Under the pieces are notes generated by a model. That model made no database searches, was not told where the DNA came from, and saw only the letters and a program-made list of their open reading frames with translations. From contig JAYKKM010000034.1 in NCBI GenBank assembly GCA_035772405.1, forward strand, positions 1,425,001 to 1,489,000: DNA of 64,000 nucleotides, written 5' to 3'. Positions 22,010-33,400 of this stretch are shown piece after piece. This stretch comes from Chrysogorgia sp. JL179-B06. Taxonomy: Eukaryota; Cnidaria; Anthozoa; Scleralcyonacea; Chrysogorgiidae. A program made the position numbers and the translations under genes. Every line of letters starts with the position of its first letter. Positions within the stretch are counted from its first letter, which is position 1.

Positions 22010-23338
22010 TTGGCGTAAAGATTCTGAAGCAACCATTCGCAAAATGATCAGGAATTACAAAATAAGGCTTCCTGGCCAACTTATCCTGCGGCCGATATTT
22101 GCATATTTCGCCTGAAAGCATGTGTTTACAAGGGCACATATGGAGATATATAAAACCTTATTAATACGTGACACAAATATAGAGTTAAAAAATATTTATA
22201 TCAGTTACAAACGTATACATGTTTTTCAACGTTTACTTTAACGGGGCATACCTAACAGAAACGAATTAGTATTTTTAGCCTTTCACCTTTACGACCTTAA
22301 CCCTAGTCTCGTGTACCTTTGGGACCCCCAATGGTATTGTATTAGGCCCGTTTAGCCCCTATCTGGCCTTCTTTGGCCCGATAAGGCCTTTTGGCCCGTT
22401 CGTAGGAGGGAGTTTATACGGTCATCACTCTCTCATTTCTTGTCCTCGTGAAAGGTTCGAAAGTTTTTTTCGAAATGTAGCCATCAAGATTTGTAAGTCC
22501 GTAAGAATCGTGATTATAAATGATTGATTTGAACAAATAACGTTCGAAACTAATAAAGTCCCTGTACAAGAACAAAAACCCTAACCATAACCATAACCCA
22601 AATAAAAACTTTAGTCCTAGCCCTGAAATAAAGGAATACTAACCCTACTTTTAAACTAAAGATTTCAATTATGTAATATACGAAGTAATAAGAGCCCCAT
22701 TTTGACTATTTGCGATATTCGCCTATTTGCGTATAGCATTTGAGGAAATTTCTAGCGGGGAATTCAAAATAGGGCTTTTTGGCAATGTTTAAATACAGAT
22801 ATCTCGGACACGAATGGACAAAATCGAAAACCGTAAAAGAACTTATCAGCTATTTTTGCGTCCTCTATACAGAGAGAACTAAAATTTATGGAGGGTTTAT
22901 ATGATCGAGCTTTAAATTTGGCTGACTCAGTTCATTTTCAAAGTTATTGTGTACCTAAAAACCTGTATAGAGGGACATCAAAGATTGTTCAACGGTATAA
23001 GTGTCCAAATAGATGGATTAAATCTTTAACGCGTTTATGATGAAATCAGTGAAACCTAGCGACTTTAACGTATAACCTAAGGGATTCTCTGGACGAAGAG
23101 AAACCGTACGAAGAACGAATTTTGAATCGTATTGACTTGTCAAACGAAGCGAAGGTTGAGTGCTCTCTTGGACAATAGCCCGTGGGTCGTTAAGAGGCAT
23201 TAGTGGTGCAACTCACAAATATTTGCATGTCTTGGGAATATTTAATTGATTTGAGGGTACACACTAGGATATTTATGGGTAAACCGGCATTAGTCAATAT
23301 GGGATAATTAGGGATATTTATCATCCATGACTTCAATG
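22010..23338. other. Unassigned repeat-rich DNA
   Basis: Contains copy 2 of the dispersed repeat (about 22,550-22,680), a GGCC-rich patch (TGGCCTTCTTTGGCCCGATA near 22,365) and an inverted pair GTCCTCTATACAG (about 22,860) and CTGTATAGAGGGAC (about 22,965). No gene is recognised. Confidence 0.5.
22550..22680. repeat. Dispersed repeat, copy 2
   Basis: AACCCTAACCATAACCATAA, GTCCTAGCCCTGAAATAAAG and ATACTAACCCTACTTTTAAA match the ordered words of 12,180-12,300. Confidence 0.65.
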
Positions 23339-23584
23339 TGAGGCGTTCTTAACACTAATTAAGTATTCCCTCGTAGACTCCTAACTCTAACCTCTTCAAA
23401 CGCATTCATTTACCTGTAAGCGAAATAAAACTTTATCAAAATTGCTTTTCTAGATACAATCGAAATAGAACTATAACGGGGTTGCTAAGGTTTATTTGGC
23501 TGAATCAGACCATTCGAGAAGCCAAAGCTAGGCGGCTCTCTGTGTTGCGAACGAAAGTATAATGAGCGTTAAGAACGCCTCACA
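23337..23584. mobile_element. Possible small MITE with 18-bp terminal inverted repeats
   Basis: ATGTGAGGCGTTCTTAAC begins near 23,337 and its exact reverse complement ends near 23,584. The enclosed 240-odd bp has no ORF. The sequence right after each end-like word is also related (CTCGTAGACTCCTAACTC inside, GTGTAGACTCCTAACCCT outside), so a partial duplication may be mixed in. No clear target duplication. Confidence 0.45.
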
Positions 23585-23707
23585 TCCCGTGTAGACTCCT
23601 AACCCTATTCCACGTTCATAACCCTAAATTTAATTATATTTGGAATATCGCCGACGCCACATCTATACAAAGAGATGAACCCTAATATTTTTTTGCCGTA
23701 TTATGGC

Positions 23708-24413
23708 TTATCTCGCTTTAGTGTACACAATTCCTATGATGAAGAAACACTTCGGGAAACAGTGCGAAGAACTGTTCAAGATCTCACACATATTGACTTG
23801 GAAAAAATATAAATTTAAACGGCATTGCGTTACAGCGTTGCTATGCTAATGCTTATTGAGATTAGCAAACCATTTGTCGGACTTTCACCAACTACCCTCG
23901 GAAGAAAGGCAATCTATAATTGTCAGGCGAGTGATGAAAATACACTTCAATTTTATTTTATTCCCTAATACACATTACGTGTTGTTACAGCAGTCACTAA
24001 AATTAATAACGCGTGGTAAGAGTGTTTATCGGCTTCACTGACAAACATTAACTCGCTTTTCCTTCTTTTTTTTCTGTTGCTGCATATTGGTGTAGCTGAT
24101 TAACCAATATGATATCTTGTCGTTGCGATAGGAACTGCGTTTCTCATTAGGATTCCAAGGCTGTATCGTTTCCTCTTTAGCTTTTGTAACCGTTTTCTGT
24201 TTCCTTTAGTTTTAGGATTGTGTGTGCCCGAAGTAATTGCGTGTTCAAATCTAATTCGTCTTTTCGGTTCTCCACAAGTCGGTTCTCCAAAACACACCAA
24301 ATGGCCCGGAGGGCCTTTTTCGCGGCCCTGTAGCCCGTTTGAGAAATATACCTACTATCCCCGCTCACCTCCATGAATACCTCTCCCTCACAATTCACCC
24401 ATCCACCCCTCAA
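23708..24413. repeat. Unique array border, copy 1 of a duplicated 706-bp segment
   Basis: Non-satellite DNA adjoining the array. It recurs at 51,132-51,837 at an offset of exactly 27,424 bp with about seven base differences seen by eye (for example near 23,947, 24,035 and 24,258-24,270). It includes frames 23,856-24,041 (+), 24,100-24,300 (-) and 24,177-24,413 (-). None has a recognised domain, and differences between copies change residues, so coding is doubtful. The last roughly 35 bases are the C-rich spacer that recurs inside the array. Confidence 0.92.
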
Positions 24414-27400
24414 AAGTTAAAAGTTAAAGCAAAGTTAAAGTTTAAGTGAACATAAAGTTAAAGTAAAGTTTAAATGTTAAAGTAAACATAAAGGTAAAGT
24501 AAAGTTAAAAGTTAAAGTAAAGTTAAAAGTTAAAGTTAAAAGTCAACGCAAAGTCAAAGTTAAAAGTTAAAGTAAAGTTAAAAGTTAAAGTTAAAAGTTA
24601 AAGTAAATTTAAAAGTTAAAGTTAAAAGTCAACGCAAAGTTAAAGTTAAAAGTTAAAGCAAAGTTAAAGTAAAGTTAAAAGTTAAATTAAAGTTAAACGT
24701 TAAAGTAAATATAAAGTTAAAGTACAGTTAAAAGTTAAAGTTAAAAGTTAAAGTTAAAAGTTAAAGTTAAAAGTTAAAGTTAAAAGTTAAAGTAAAGTTA
24801 AAAGTTAAAGTTAAAAGTTAAAGTTAAAAGTTAAAGTTAAAAGTTAAAGTAAAGTTAAAAGTTAAAGCTAAAACTCAACGCAAAGTTAAAGTTAAAGTAA
24901 AGTTAAAAGTTAAAAGACAACGCAAAGTTAAAGTAAAGTTAAAAGTTAAAGTAAAGTTAAAAGTTAAAGTAAAGTTAAAAGTTAAAGTAAAGTTAAAAGT
25001 TAAAGTAAAGTTAAAAGTTAAAGTTAAAAGTCAACGCAAAGTTAAAGTTAAAAGTTAAAGCAAAGTTAAAGTTAAAGTAAACATAAAGTTAAAGTAAAGT
25101 TAAAAGTTAAAAGTCAACGCAAAGTTAAAGTTAAAAGTTAAAGCAAAGTTAAAGTAAAGTTAAAAGTTAAAGTAAAGTTAAAAGTTAAAGTTAAAAGTCA
25201 ACGCAAAGTTAAAGTTAAAAGTTAAAGCAAAGTTAAAGTTAAAGTAAACATAAAGTTAAAGTAAAGTTAAAAGTTAAAGTTAAAAGTCAACGCAAAGTTA
25301 AAGTTAAAAGTTAAAGCAAAGTTAAAGTAAAGTTAAAAGTTAAAGTAAAGTTAAAAGTTAAAGTTAAAAGTTAAAGTAAATTTAAAAGTTAAAGTTAAAA
25401 GTCAACGCAAAGTTAAAGTTAAAAGTTAAAGCGAAGTTAAAGTAAAGTTAAAAGTTAAATTAAAGTTAAAAGTTAATGTAAAGTTAAAAGTTAAAGTAAA
25501 GTTAAAAGTTAAAGTTAAAAGTCAACGCAAAGTTAAAGTTAAAAGTTAAAGCAAAGTTAAAGTTAAAGTAAACATAAAGTTAAAGTAAAGTTAAAAGTTA
25601 AAAGTCAACGCAAAGTGAAAGTTAAAAGTTAAAGCAAAGTTAAAGTAAAGTTAAAAGTTAAATTAAAGTTAAAAGTTAAAGTAAACATAAAGTTAAAGTA
25701 AAGTTAAAAGTTAAAGTTAAAAGTTAAAGTTAAAAGTTAAAGTTAAAAGTTAAAGTAAAGTTAAAAGTTAAAGTTAAAAGTCAACGCAAAGTTAAAGTTA
25801 AAAGTCAAAGCAAAGTTAAAGTAAGTTAAAAGTTAAAGTAAAGTTAAAAGTTAAAAGTCAACGCAAAGTTAAAGTAAAGTTAAAAGTTAAAAGTTAAAGT
25901 AAAGTTAAAAGTTAAAGTAAAGTTAAAAGTTAAAGTAAAGTTAAAAGTTAAAGTTAAAAGTCAACGCAAAGTTAAAGTTAAAAGTTAAAGCAAAGTTAAA
26001 GTTAAAGTAAACATAAAGTTAAAGTAAAGTTAATAGTTAAAAGTCAACGCAAAGTTAAAGTTAAAAGTTAAAACAAAGTTAAAGTAAAGTTAAAAGTTAA
26101 AGTAAAGTTAAAAGTTAAAGTTAAAAGTCAACGCAAAGTTAAAGTTAAAAGTTAAAGCAAAGTTAAAGTTAAAGTAAACATAAAGTTAAAGTAAAGTTAA
26201 AAGTTAAAGTTAAAAGTCAACGCAAAGTTAAAGTTAAAAGTTAAAGCAAAGTTAAAGTAAAGTTAAAAGTTAAAGTAAAGTTAAAAGTTAAAGTTAAAAG
26301 TTAAAGTAAATTTAAAAGTTAAAGTTAAAAGTCAACGCAAAGTTAAAGTTAAAAGTTAAAGCGAAGTTAAAGTAAAGTTAAAAGTTAAATTAAAGTTAAA
26401 AGTTAAAGTAAATATAAAGTTAAAGTAAAGTTAAAAGTTAAAGTTAAAAGTTAAAGTTAAAAGTTAAAGTAAAGTTAAAAGTTAAAGTTAAAAGTTAAAG
26501 TAAATTTAAAAGTTAAAGTTAAAAGTCAACGCAAAGTTAAAGTTAAAAGTTAAAGCAAAGTTAAAGTTAAAGTAAACATAAAGTTAAAGTAAAGTTAAAA
26601 GTTAAAAGTCAACGCAAAGTTAAAGTTAAAAGTTAAAGCAAAGTTAAAGTAAAGTTAAAAGTTAAATTAAAGTTAAAAGATAAAGTAAACATAAAGTTAA
26701 AGTAAAGTTAAAAGTTAAAGTTAAAAGTTAAAGTTAAAAGTTAAAGTTAAAAGTTAAAGTTAAAAGTTAAAGTAAAGTTAAAAGTTAAAGTTAAAAGTCA
26801 ACGCAAAGTTAAAGTTAAAAGTCAAAGCAAAGTTAAAGTAAGTTAAAAGTTAAAGTAAAGTTAAAAGTTAAAAGTGAACGCAAAGTTAAAGTAAAGTTAA
26901 AAGTTAAAGTAAAGTTAAAAGTTAAAGTAAAGTTAAAAGTTAAAGTAAAGTTAAAAGTTAAAGTAAAGTTAAAAGTTAAAGTAAAGTTAAAAGTTAAAGT
27001 TAAAAGTCAACGCAAAGTTAAAGTTAAAAGTTAAAGCAAAGTTAAAGTTAAAGTAAACATAAAGTTAAAGTAAAGTTAATAGTTAAAAGTCAACGCAAAG
27101 TTAAAGTTAAAAGTTAAAACAAAGTTAAAGTAAAGTTAAAAGTTAAAGTAAAGTTACAAGTTAAAGTTAAAAGTCAACGCAAAGTTAAAGTTAAAAGTTA
27201 AAGCAAAGTTAAAGTTAAAGTAAACATAAAGTTAAAGTAAAGTTAAAAGTTCAAGTTAAAAGTCAACGCAAAGTTAAAGTTAAAAGTTAAAGCAAAGTTA
27301 AAGTAAAGTTAAAAGTTAAAGTAAAGTTAAAGTAAAGTTAAAAGTTAAAGTTAAAAGTTAAAGTAAATTTAAAAGTTTAAAGTTAAAAGTCAACGCAAAG

Positions 27401-30400
27401 TTAAAGTTAAAAGTTAAAGCGAAGTTAAAGTAAAGTTAAAAGTTAAATTAAAGTTAAAAGTTAAAGTAAATATAAAGTTAAAGTAAAGTTAAAAGTTAAA
27501 GTTAAAAGTTAAAGTTAAAAGTTAAAGTTAAAAGTTAAAGTAAAGTTAAAAGTTAAAGTTAAAAGTCAACGCAAAGTTAAAGTTAAAAGTCAAAGCAAAG
27601 TTAAAGTAAGTTAAAAGTTAAAAGTTAAAGTAAAGTTAAAAGTTAAAGTAAAGTTAAAAGTTAAAGTAAAGTTAAAAGTTAAAGTAAAGTTAAAAGTTAA
27701 AGTTAAAAGTCAACGCAAAGTTAAAGTTAAAAGTTAAAGCAAAGTTAAAGTTAAAGTAAACATAAAGTTAAAGTAAAGTTAATAGTTAAAAGTCAACGCA
27801 AAGTTAAAGTTAAAAGTTAAAACAAAGTTAAAGTAAAGTTAAAAGTTAAAGTAAAGTTAAAAGTTAAAGTTAAAAGTCAACGCAAAGTTAAAGTTAAAAG
27901 TTAAAGCAAAGTTAAAGTTAAAGTAAACATAAAGTTAAAGTAAAGTTAAAAGTTCAAGTTAAAAGTCAACGCAAAGTTAAAGTTAAAAGTTAAAGCAAAG
28001 TTAAAGTAAAGTTAAAAGTTAAAGTAAAGTTAAAGTAAAGTTAAAAGTTAAAGTTAAAAGTTAAAGTAAATTTAAAAGTTAAAGTTAAAAGTCAACGCAA
28101 AGTTAAAGTTAAAAGTTAAAGCGAAGTTAAAGTAAAGTTAAAAGATAAATTAAAGTTAAAAGTTAAAGTAAATATAAAGTTAAAGTAAAGTTAAAAGTTA
28201 AAGTTAAAAGTTAAAGTTAAAAGTTAAAGTTAAAAGTTAAAGTAAAGTTAAAAGTTAAAGTTAAAAGTCAACGCAAAGTTAAAGTTAAAAGTCAAAGCAA
28301 AGTTAAAGTAAGTTAAAAGTTAAAAGTTAAAGTAAAGTTAAAAGTTAAAAGTCAACGCAAAGTTAAAGTAAAGTTAAAAGTTAAAGTAAAGTTAAAAGTT
28401 AAAGTAAAGTTAAAAGTTAAAGTTAAAAGTCAACGCAAAGTTAAAGTTAAAAGTTAAAGCAAAGTTAAAGTTAAAGTAAACATAAAGTTAAAGTAAAGTT
28501 AAAAGTTAAAAGTCAACGCAAAGTTAAAGTTAAAAGTTAAAACAAAGTTAAAGTAAAGTTAAAAGTTAAAGTAAAGTTAAAAGTTAAAGTTAAAAGTCAA
28601 CGCAAAGTTAAAGTTAAAAGTTAAAGCAAAGTTAAAGTTAAAGAAAACATAAAGATAAAGTAAAGTTAAAAGTTAAAAGTTAAAGTAAACATAAAGTTAA
28701 AGTAAAGTTAAAAGTTAAAGTAAAGTTAAAAGTTAAAGTAAAGTTAAAAGTTAAAGTTAAAAGTCAACGCAAAGTTAAAGTTAAAAGTTAAAGCAAAGTT
28801 AAAGTTAAAGTAAACATAAAGTTAAAGTAAGGTTAAAAGTTAAAAGTCAACGCAAAGTTAAAGTTAAAAGTTAAAACAAAGTTAAAGTAAAGTTAAAAGT
28901 TAAAGTAAAGTTAAAAGTTAAAGTTAAAAGTCAACGCAAAGTTAAAGTTAAAAGTTAAAGCAAAGTTAAAGTTAAAGAAAACATAAAGATAAAGTAAAGT
29001 TAAAAGTTAAAAGTTAAAGTAAACATAAAGTTAAAGTAAAGTTAAAAGTTACAGCAAAGTTAAAAGTTAAAGTGAAGTTAAAGTAATACCTCTCCCTCAC
29101 AATTCACCCATCCACCCCTCAAAAGTTAAAAGTTAAAGCAAAGTTAAAGTTAAAGTGAACATAAAGTTAAAGTAAAGTTAAAAGTTAAAGTAAACATAAA
29201 GGTAAAGTAAAGTTAAAAGTTTAAAGTTAAAAGTTAAAGTAAAGTTAAAAGTTAAAGTTAAAAGTTAAAGTTAAAAGTTAAAGTAAAGTTAAAAGTTAAA
29301 GTTAAAAGTTAAAGTTAAAAGTTAAAGTTAAAAGTTAAAGTAAAGTTAAAAGTTAAAGTTAAAAGTCAACGCAAAGTTAAAGTTAAAAGTCAAAGCAAAG
29401 TTAAAGTAAGTTAAAAGTTAAAAGTTAAAGTAAAGTTAAAAGTTAAAAGTCAACGCAAAGTTAAAGTAAAGTTAAAAGTTAAAGTAAAGTTAAAAATTAA
29501 AGTAAAGTTAAAAGTTAAAGTTAAAAGTCAACGCAAAGTTAAAGTTAAAAGTTAAAGCAAAGTTAAAGTTAAAGTAAACATAAAGTTAAAGTAAAGTTAA
29601 AAGTCAACGCAAAGTTAAAGTTAAAAGTTAAAACAAAGTTAAAGTAAAGTTAAAAGTTAAAGTAAAGTTAAAAGTTAAAGTTAAAAGTCAACGCAAAGTT
29701 AAAGTTAAAAGTTAAAGCAAAGTTAAAGTTAAAGTAAACATAAAGTTAAAGTAAAGTTAAAAGTTGCAGCAAAGTTAAAAGTTAAAGTGAAGTTAAAGTA
29801 ATCCCTCTCCCTCACAATTCACCCATCCACCCCTCAAAAGTTAAAAGTTAAAGCAAAGTTAAAATTAAAGTGAACATAAAGTTAAAGTAAAGTTAAAAGT
29901 TAAAGCAAACATAAAGATAAAGTAAAGTTAAAAGTTAAAGTTAAAAGTTAAAGTAAAGTTAAAAGTTAAAGTTAAAAGTCAACGCAAAGTTAAAGTTAAA
30001 GTTAAAGCAAAGTTAAAGTCTTTTAAAAGTTAAAGTAAAGTTAAAAGTTAAAGTTAAAAGTTAAAGTAAAGTTAAAAGTTAAAGTTAAAAGTCAATGCAA
30101 AGTTAAAGTAAACATAAAGTTAAAGTAAAGTTAAAAGTTAAAGTAAAGTTAAATGTTAAAGTTAAAAGTCAACGAAAGTTAAAGTTAAAAGTTAAAGCAA
30201 AGTTAAAGTAAAGTTAAAAGTTAAAGTAAAGTTAAAATTTAAAGTTAAAAGTTAAAGTAAAGTTAAAAGTTAAAGTTTAAAGTCAACGCAAAGTTAAAGT
30301 TAAAAGTTAAAGCAAAGTTAAAGTAAAGTTAAAAGTTTAATTAAAGTTAAAAGTTAAAGTAAACAAAAAGTTAAAGTAAAGTTAAAAGTTAAAGTTAAAA

Positions 30401-33400
30401 GTCAACGCAAAGTTAAAGTTAAAAGTTAAAGCAAAGTTAAAGATAAAGTAAACATAAAGTTAAAGTAAAGTTAAAAGTTAAAAGTCAACGCAAAGTTAAA
30501 GTTAAAAGTTAAAACAAAGTTAAAGTAAAGTTAAAAGTTAAAGTAAAGTTAAAAGTTAAAGTTAAAAGTCAACGCAAAGTTAAAGTTAAAAGTTAAAGCA
30601 AAGTTAAAGTTAAAGTAAACATAAAGTTAAAGTAAAATTAAAAGTTGCAGCAAAGTTAAAAGTTAAAGTGAAGTTAAAGTAATACCTCTCCCTCACAATT
30701 CACCCATCCACCCCTCAAAAGTTAAAAGTTAAAGCAAAGTTAAAGTTAAAGTGAACATAAAGTTAAAGTAAAGTTAAAAGTTAAAGTAAACATAAAGGTA
30801 AAGTAAAGTTAAAAGTTAAAGTAAAGTTAAAAGTTAAAGTTAAAAGTCAACGCAAAGTTAAAGTTAAAAGTTAAAGCAAAGTTAAAGTAAAGTTAAAAGT
30901 TAAAGTAAAGTTAAAAGTTAAAGTTAAAAGTTAAAGTAAATTTAAAAGTTAAAGTTAAAAGTCAACGCAAAGTTAAAGTAAAAAGTTGAAGCAAAGTTAA
31001 AGTAAAGTTAAAAGTTAAATTAAAGTTAAACGTTAAAGTAAATATAAAGTTAAAGTACAGTTAAAAGTTAAAGTTAAAAGTTAAAGTTAAAAGTTAAAGT
31101 TAAAGGTTAAAGTAAAGTTAAAAGTTAAAGTTAAAAGTTAAAGTTAAAAGTTAAAGTTAAAAGTTAAAGTAAGGTTAAAAGTTAAAGTTAAAAGTCAACG
31201 CAAAGTTAAAGTTAAAAGTCAAAGCAAAGTTAAAGTAAGTTAAAAGTTAAAAGTTAAAGTAAAGTTAAAAGTTAAAAGTTAACGCAAAGTTAAAGTAAAG
31301 TTAAAAGTTAAAGTAAAGTTGAAAGTTAAAGTAAAGTTAAAAGTTAAAGTTAAAAGTCAACGCAAAGTTAAACTTAAAAGTTAAAGCAAAGTTAAAGTTA
31401 AAGTAAAGTTAAAAGTCAACGCAAAGTTAAAGTTAAAAGTTAAAACAAAGTTAAAGTAAAGTTAAAAGTTAAAGTAAAGTTAAAAGTTAAAAGTCAACGC
31501 AAAGTTAAAGTTAAAAGTTAAAGCAAAGTTAAAGTTGAAGTAAACATAAAGTTAAAGTAAAGTTAAAAGTTGCAGCAAAGTTAAAAGTTAAAGTGAAGTT
31601 AAAGTAATACCTCTCCCTCACAATTCACCCATCCACCCCTCAAAAGTTAAAAGTTAAAGCAAAGTTAAAGTTAAAGTGAACATAAAGTTAAAGTAAAGTT
31701 AAAAGTTAAAAGTTAAAACAAAGTTAAAGTAAAGTTAAAAGTTAAAGTAAAGTTAAAAGTTAAAGTTAAAAGTCAACGCAAAGTTAAAGTTAAAAGTTAA
31801 AGCAAAGTTAAAGTTAAAGTAAACATAAAGTTAAAGTAAAGTTAAAAGTTCAAGTTAAAAGTCAACGCAAAGTTAAAGTTAAAAGTTAAAGCAAAGTTAA
31901 AGTAAAGTTAAAAGTTAAAGTAAAGTTAAAGTAAAGTTAAAAGTTAAAGTTAAAAGTTAAAGTAAATTTAAAAGTTAAAGTTAAAAGTCAACGCAAAGTT
32001 AAAGTTAAAAGTTAAAGCGAAGTTAAAGTAAAGTTAAAAGTTAAATTAAAGTTAAAAGTTAAAGTAAATATAAAGTTAGAGTAAAGTTAAAAGTTAAAGT
32101 TAAAAGTTAAAGTTAAAAGTTAAAGTTAAAAGTTAAAGTAAAGTTAAAAGTTAAAGTTAAAAGTCAACGCAAAGTTAAAGTTAAAAGTCAAAGCAAAGTT
32201 AAAGTAAGTTAAAAGTTAAAAGTTAAAGTAAAGTTAAAAGTTAAAAGTCAACGCAAAGTTAAAGTAAAGTTAAAAGTTAAAGTAAAGTTAAAAGTTAAAG
32301 TAAAGTTAAAAGTTAAAGTAAAGTTAAAAGTTAAAGTTAAAAGTCAACGCAAAGTTAAAGTTAAAAGTTAAAGCAAAGTTAAAGTTAAAGTAAACATAAA
32401 GTTAAAGTAAAGTTAAAAGTTAAAAGTCAACGCAAAGTTAAAGTTAAAAGTTAAAACAAAGTTAAAGTAAAGTTAAAAGTTAAAGTAAAGTTAAAAGTTA
32501 AAGTTAAAAGTCAACGCAAAGTTAAAGTTAAAAGTTAAAGCAAAGTTAAAGTTAAAGAAAACATAAAGATAAAGTAAAGTTAAAAGTTAAAAGTTAAAGT
32601 AAACATAAAGTTAAAGTAAAGTTAAAAGTTAAAGTAAAGTTAAAAGTTAAAGTAAAGTTAAAAGTTAAAGTTAAAAGTCAACGCAAAGTTAAAGTTAAAA
32701 GTTAAAGCAAAGTTAAAGTTAAAGTAAACATAAAGTTAAAGTAAAGTTAAAAGTTAAAAGTCAACGCAAAGTTAAAGTTAAAAGTTAAAACAAAGTTAAA
32801 GTAAAGTTAAAAGTTAAAGTAAAGTTAAAAGTTAAAGTTAAAAGTCAACGCAAAGTTAAAGTTAAAAGTTAAAGCAAAGTTAAAGTTAAAGAAAACATAA
32901 AGATAAAGTAAAGTTAAAAGTTAAAAGTTAAAGTAAACATAAAGTTAAAGTAAAGTTAAAAGTTACAGCAAAGTTAAAAGTTAAAGTGAAGTTAAAGTAA
33001 TACCTCTCCCTCACAATTCACCCATCCACCCCTCAAAAGTTAAAAGTTAAAGCAAAGTTAAAGTAAAGTTAAAAGTTTAATTAAAGTTAAAAGTTAAAGT
33101 AAACAAAAAGTTAAAGTAAAGTTAAAAGTTAAAGTTAAAAGTCAACGCAAAGTTAAAGTTAAAAGTTAAAGCAAAGTTAAAGTTGAAGTAAACATAAAGT
33201 TAAAGTAAAGTTAAAAGTTGCAGCAAAGTTAAAAGTTAAAGTGAAGTTAAAGTAATACCTCTCCCTCACAATTCACCCATCCACCCCTCAAAAGTTAAAA
33301 GTTAAAGCAAAGTTAAAGTTAAAGTGAACATAAAGTTAAAGTAAAGTTAAAAGTTAAAAGTTAAAACAAAGTTAAAGTAAAGTTAAAAGTTAAAGTAAAG

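Larger units (their letters stand above)
21524..23830 (+). repeat. Local repeat family with a preserved short peptide frame
   Basis: A segment containing CTATACAAAGAGATGAACCC, then GCCGTATTATGGCTTATCTC, then GAAGAACTGTTCAAGATCTC occurs at about 21,650-21,780 and 23,660-23,815, with a diverged copy at about 21,870-22,000 and a near-identical one from 51,132. A second word, TTAATTATATTTGGAATATC, precedes two of them (21,524 and 23,629). In one frame the copies read DEETLRETVRRTVQDL with ID-x-EKI following; the diverged copy keeps GEETLRETV before a stop. Conservation of this frame hints at an exon of an unknown gene or element, now duplicated. Confidence 0.6.

Noticed and set aside
23856..24413. 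ORFs of 61, 66 and 78 codons repeated at 51,280-51,837
   Set aside because: They recur only because the segment is duplicated; differences between copies change residues or the end, and no domain is recognised.
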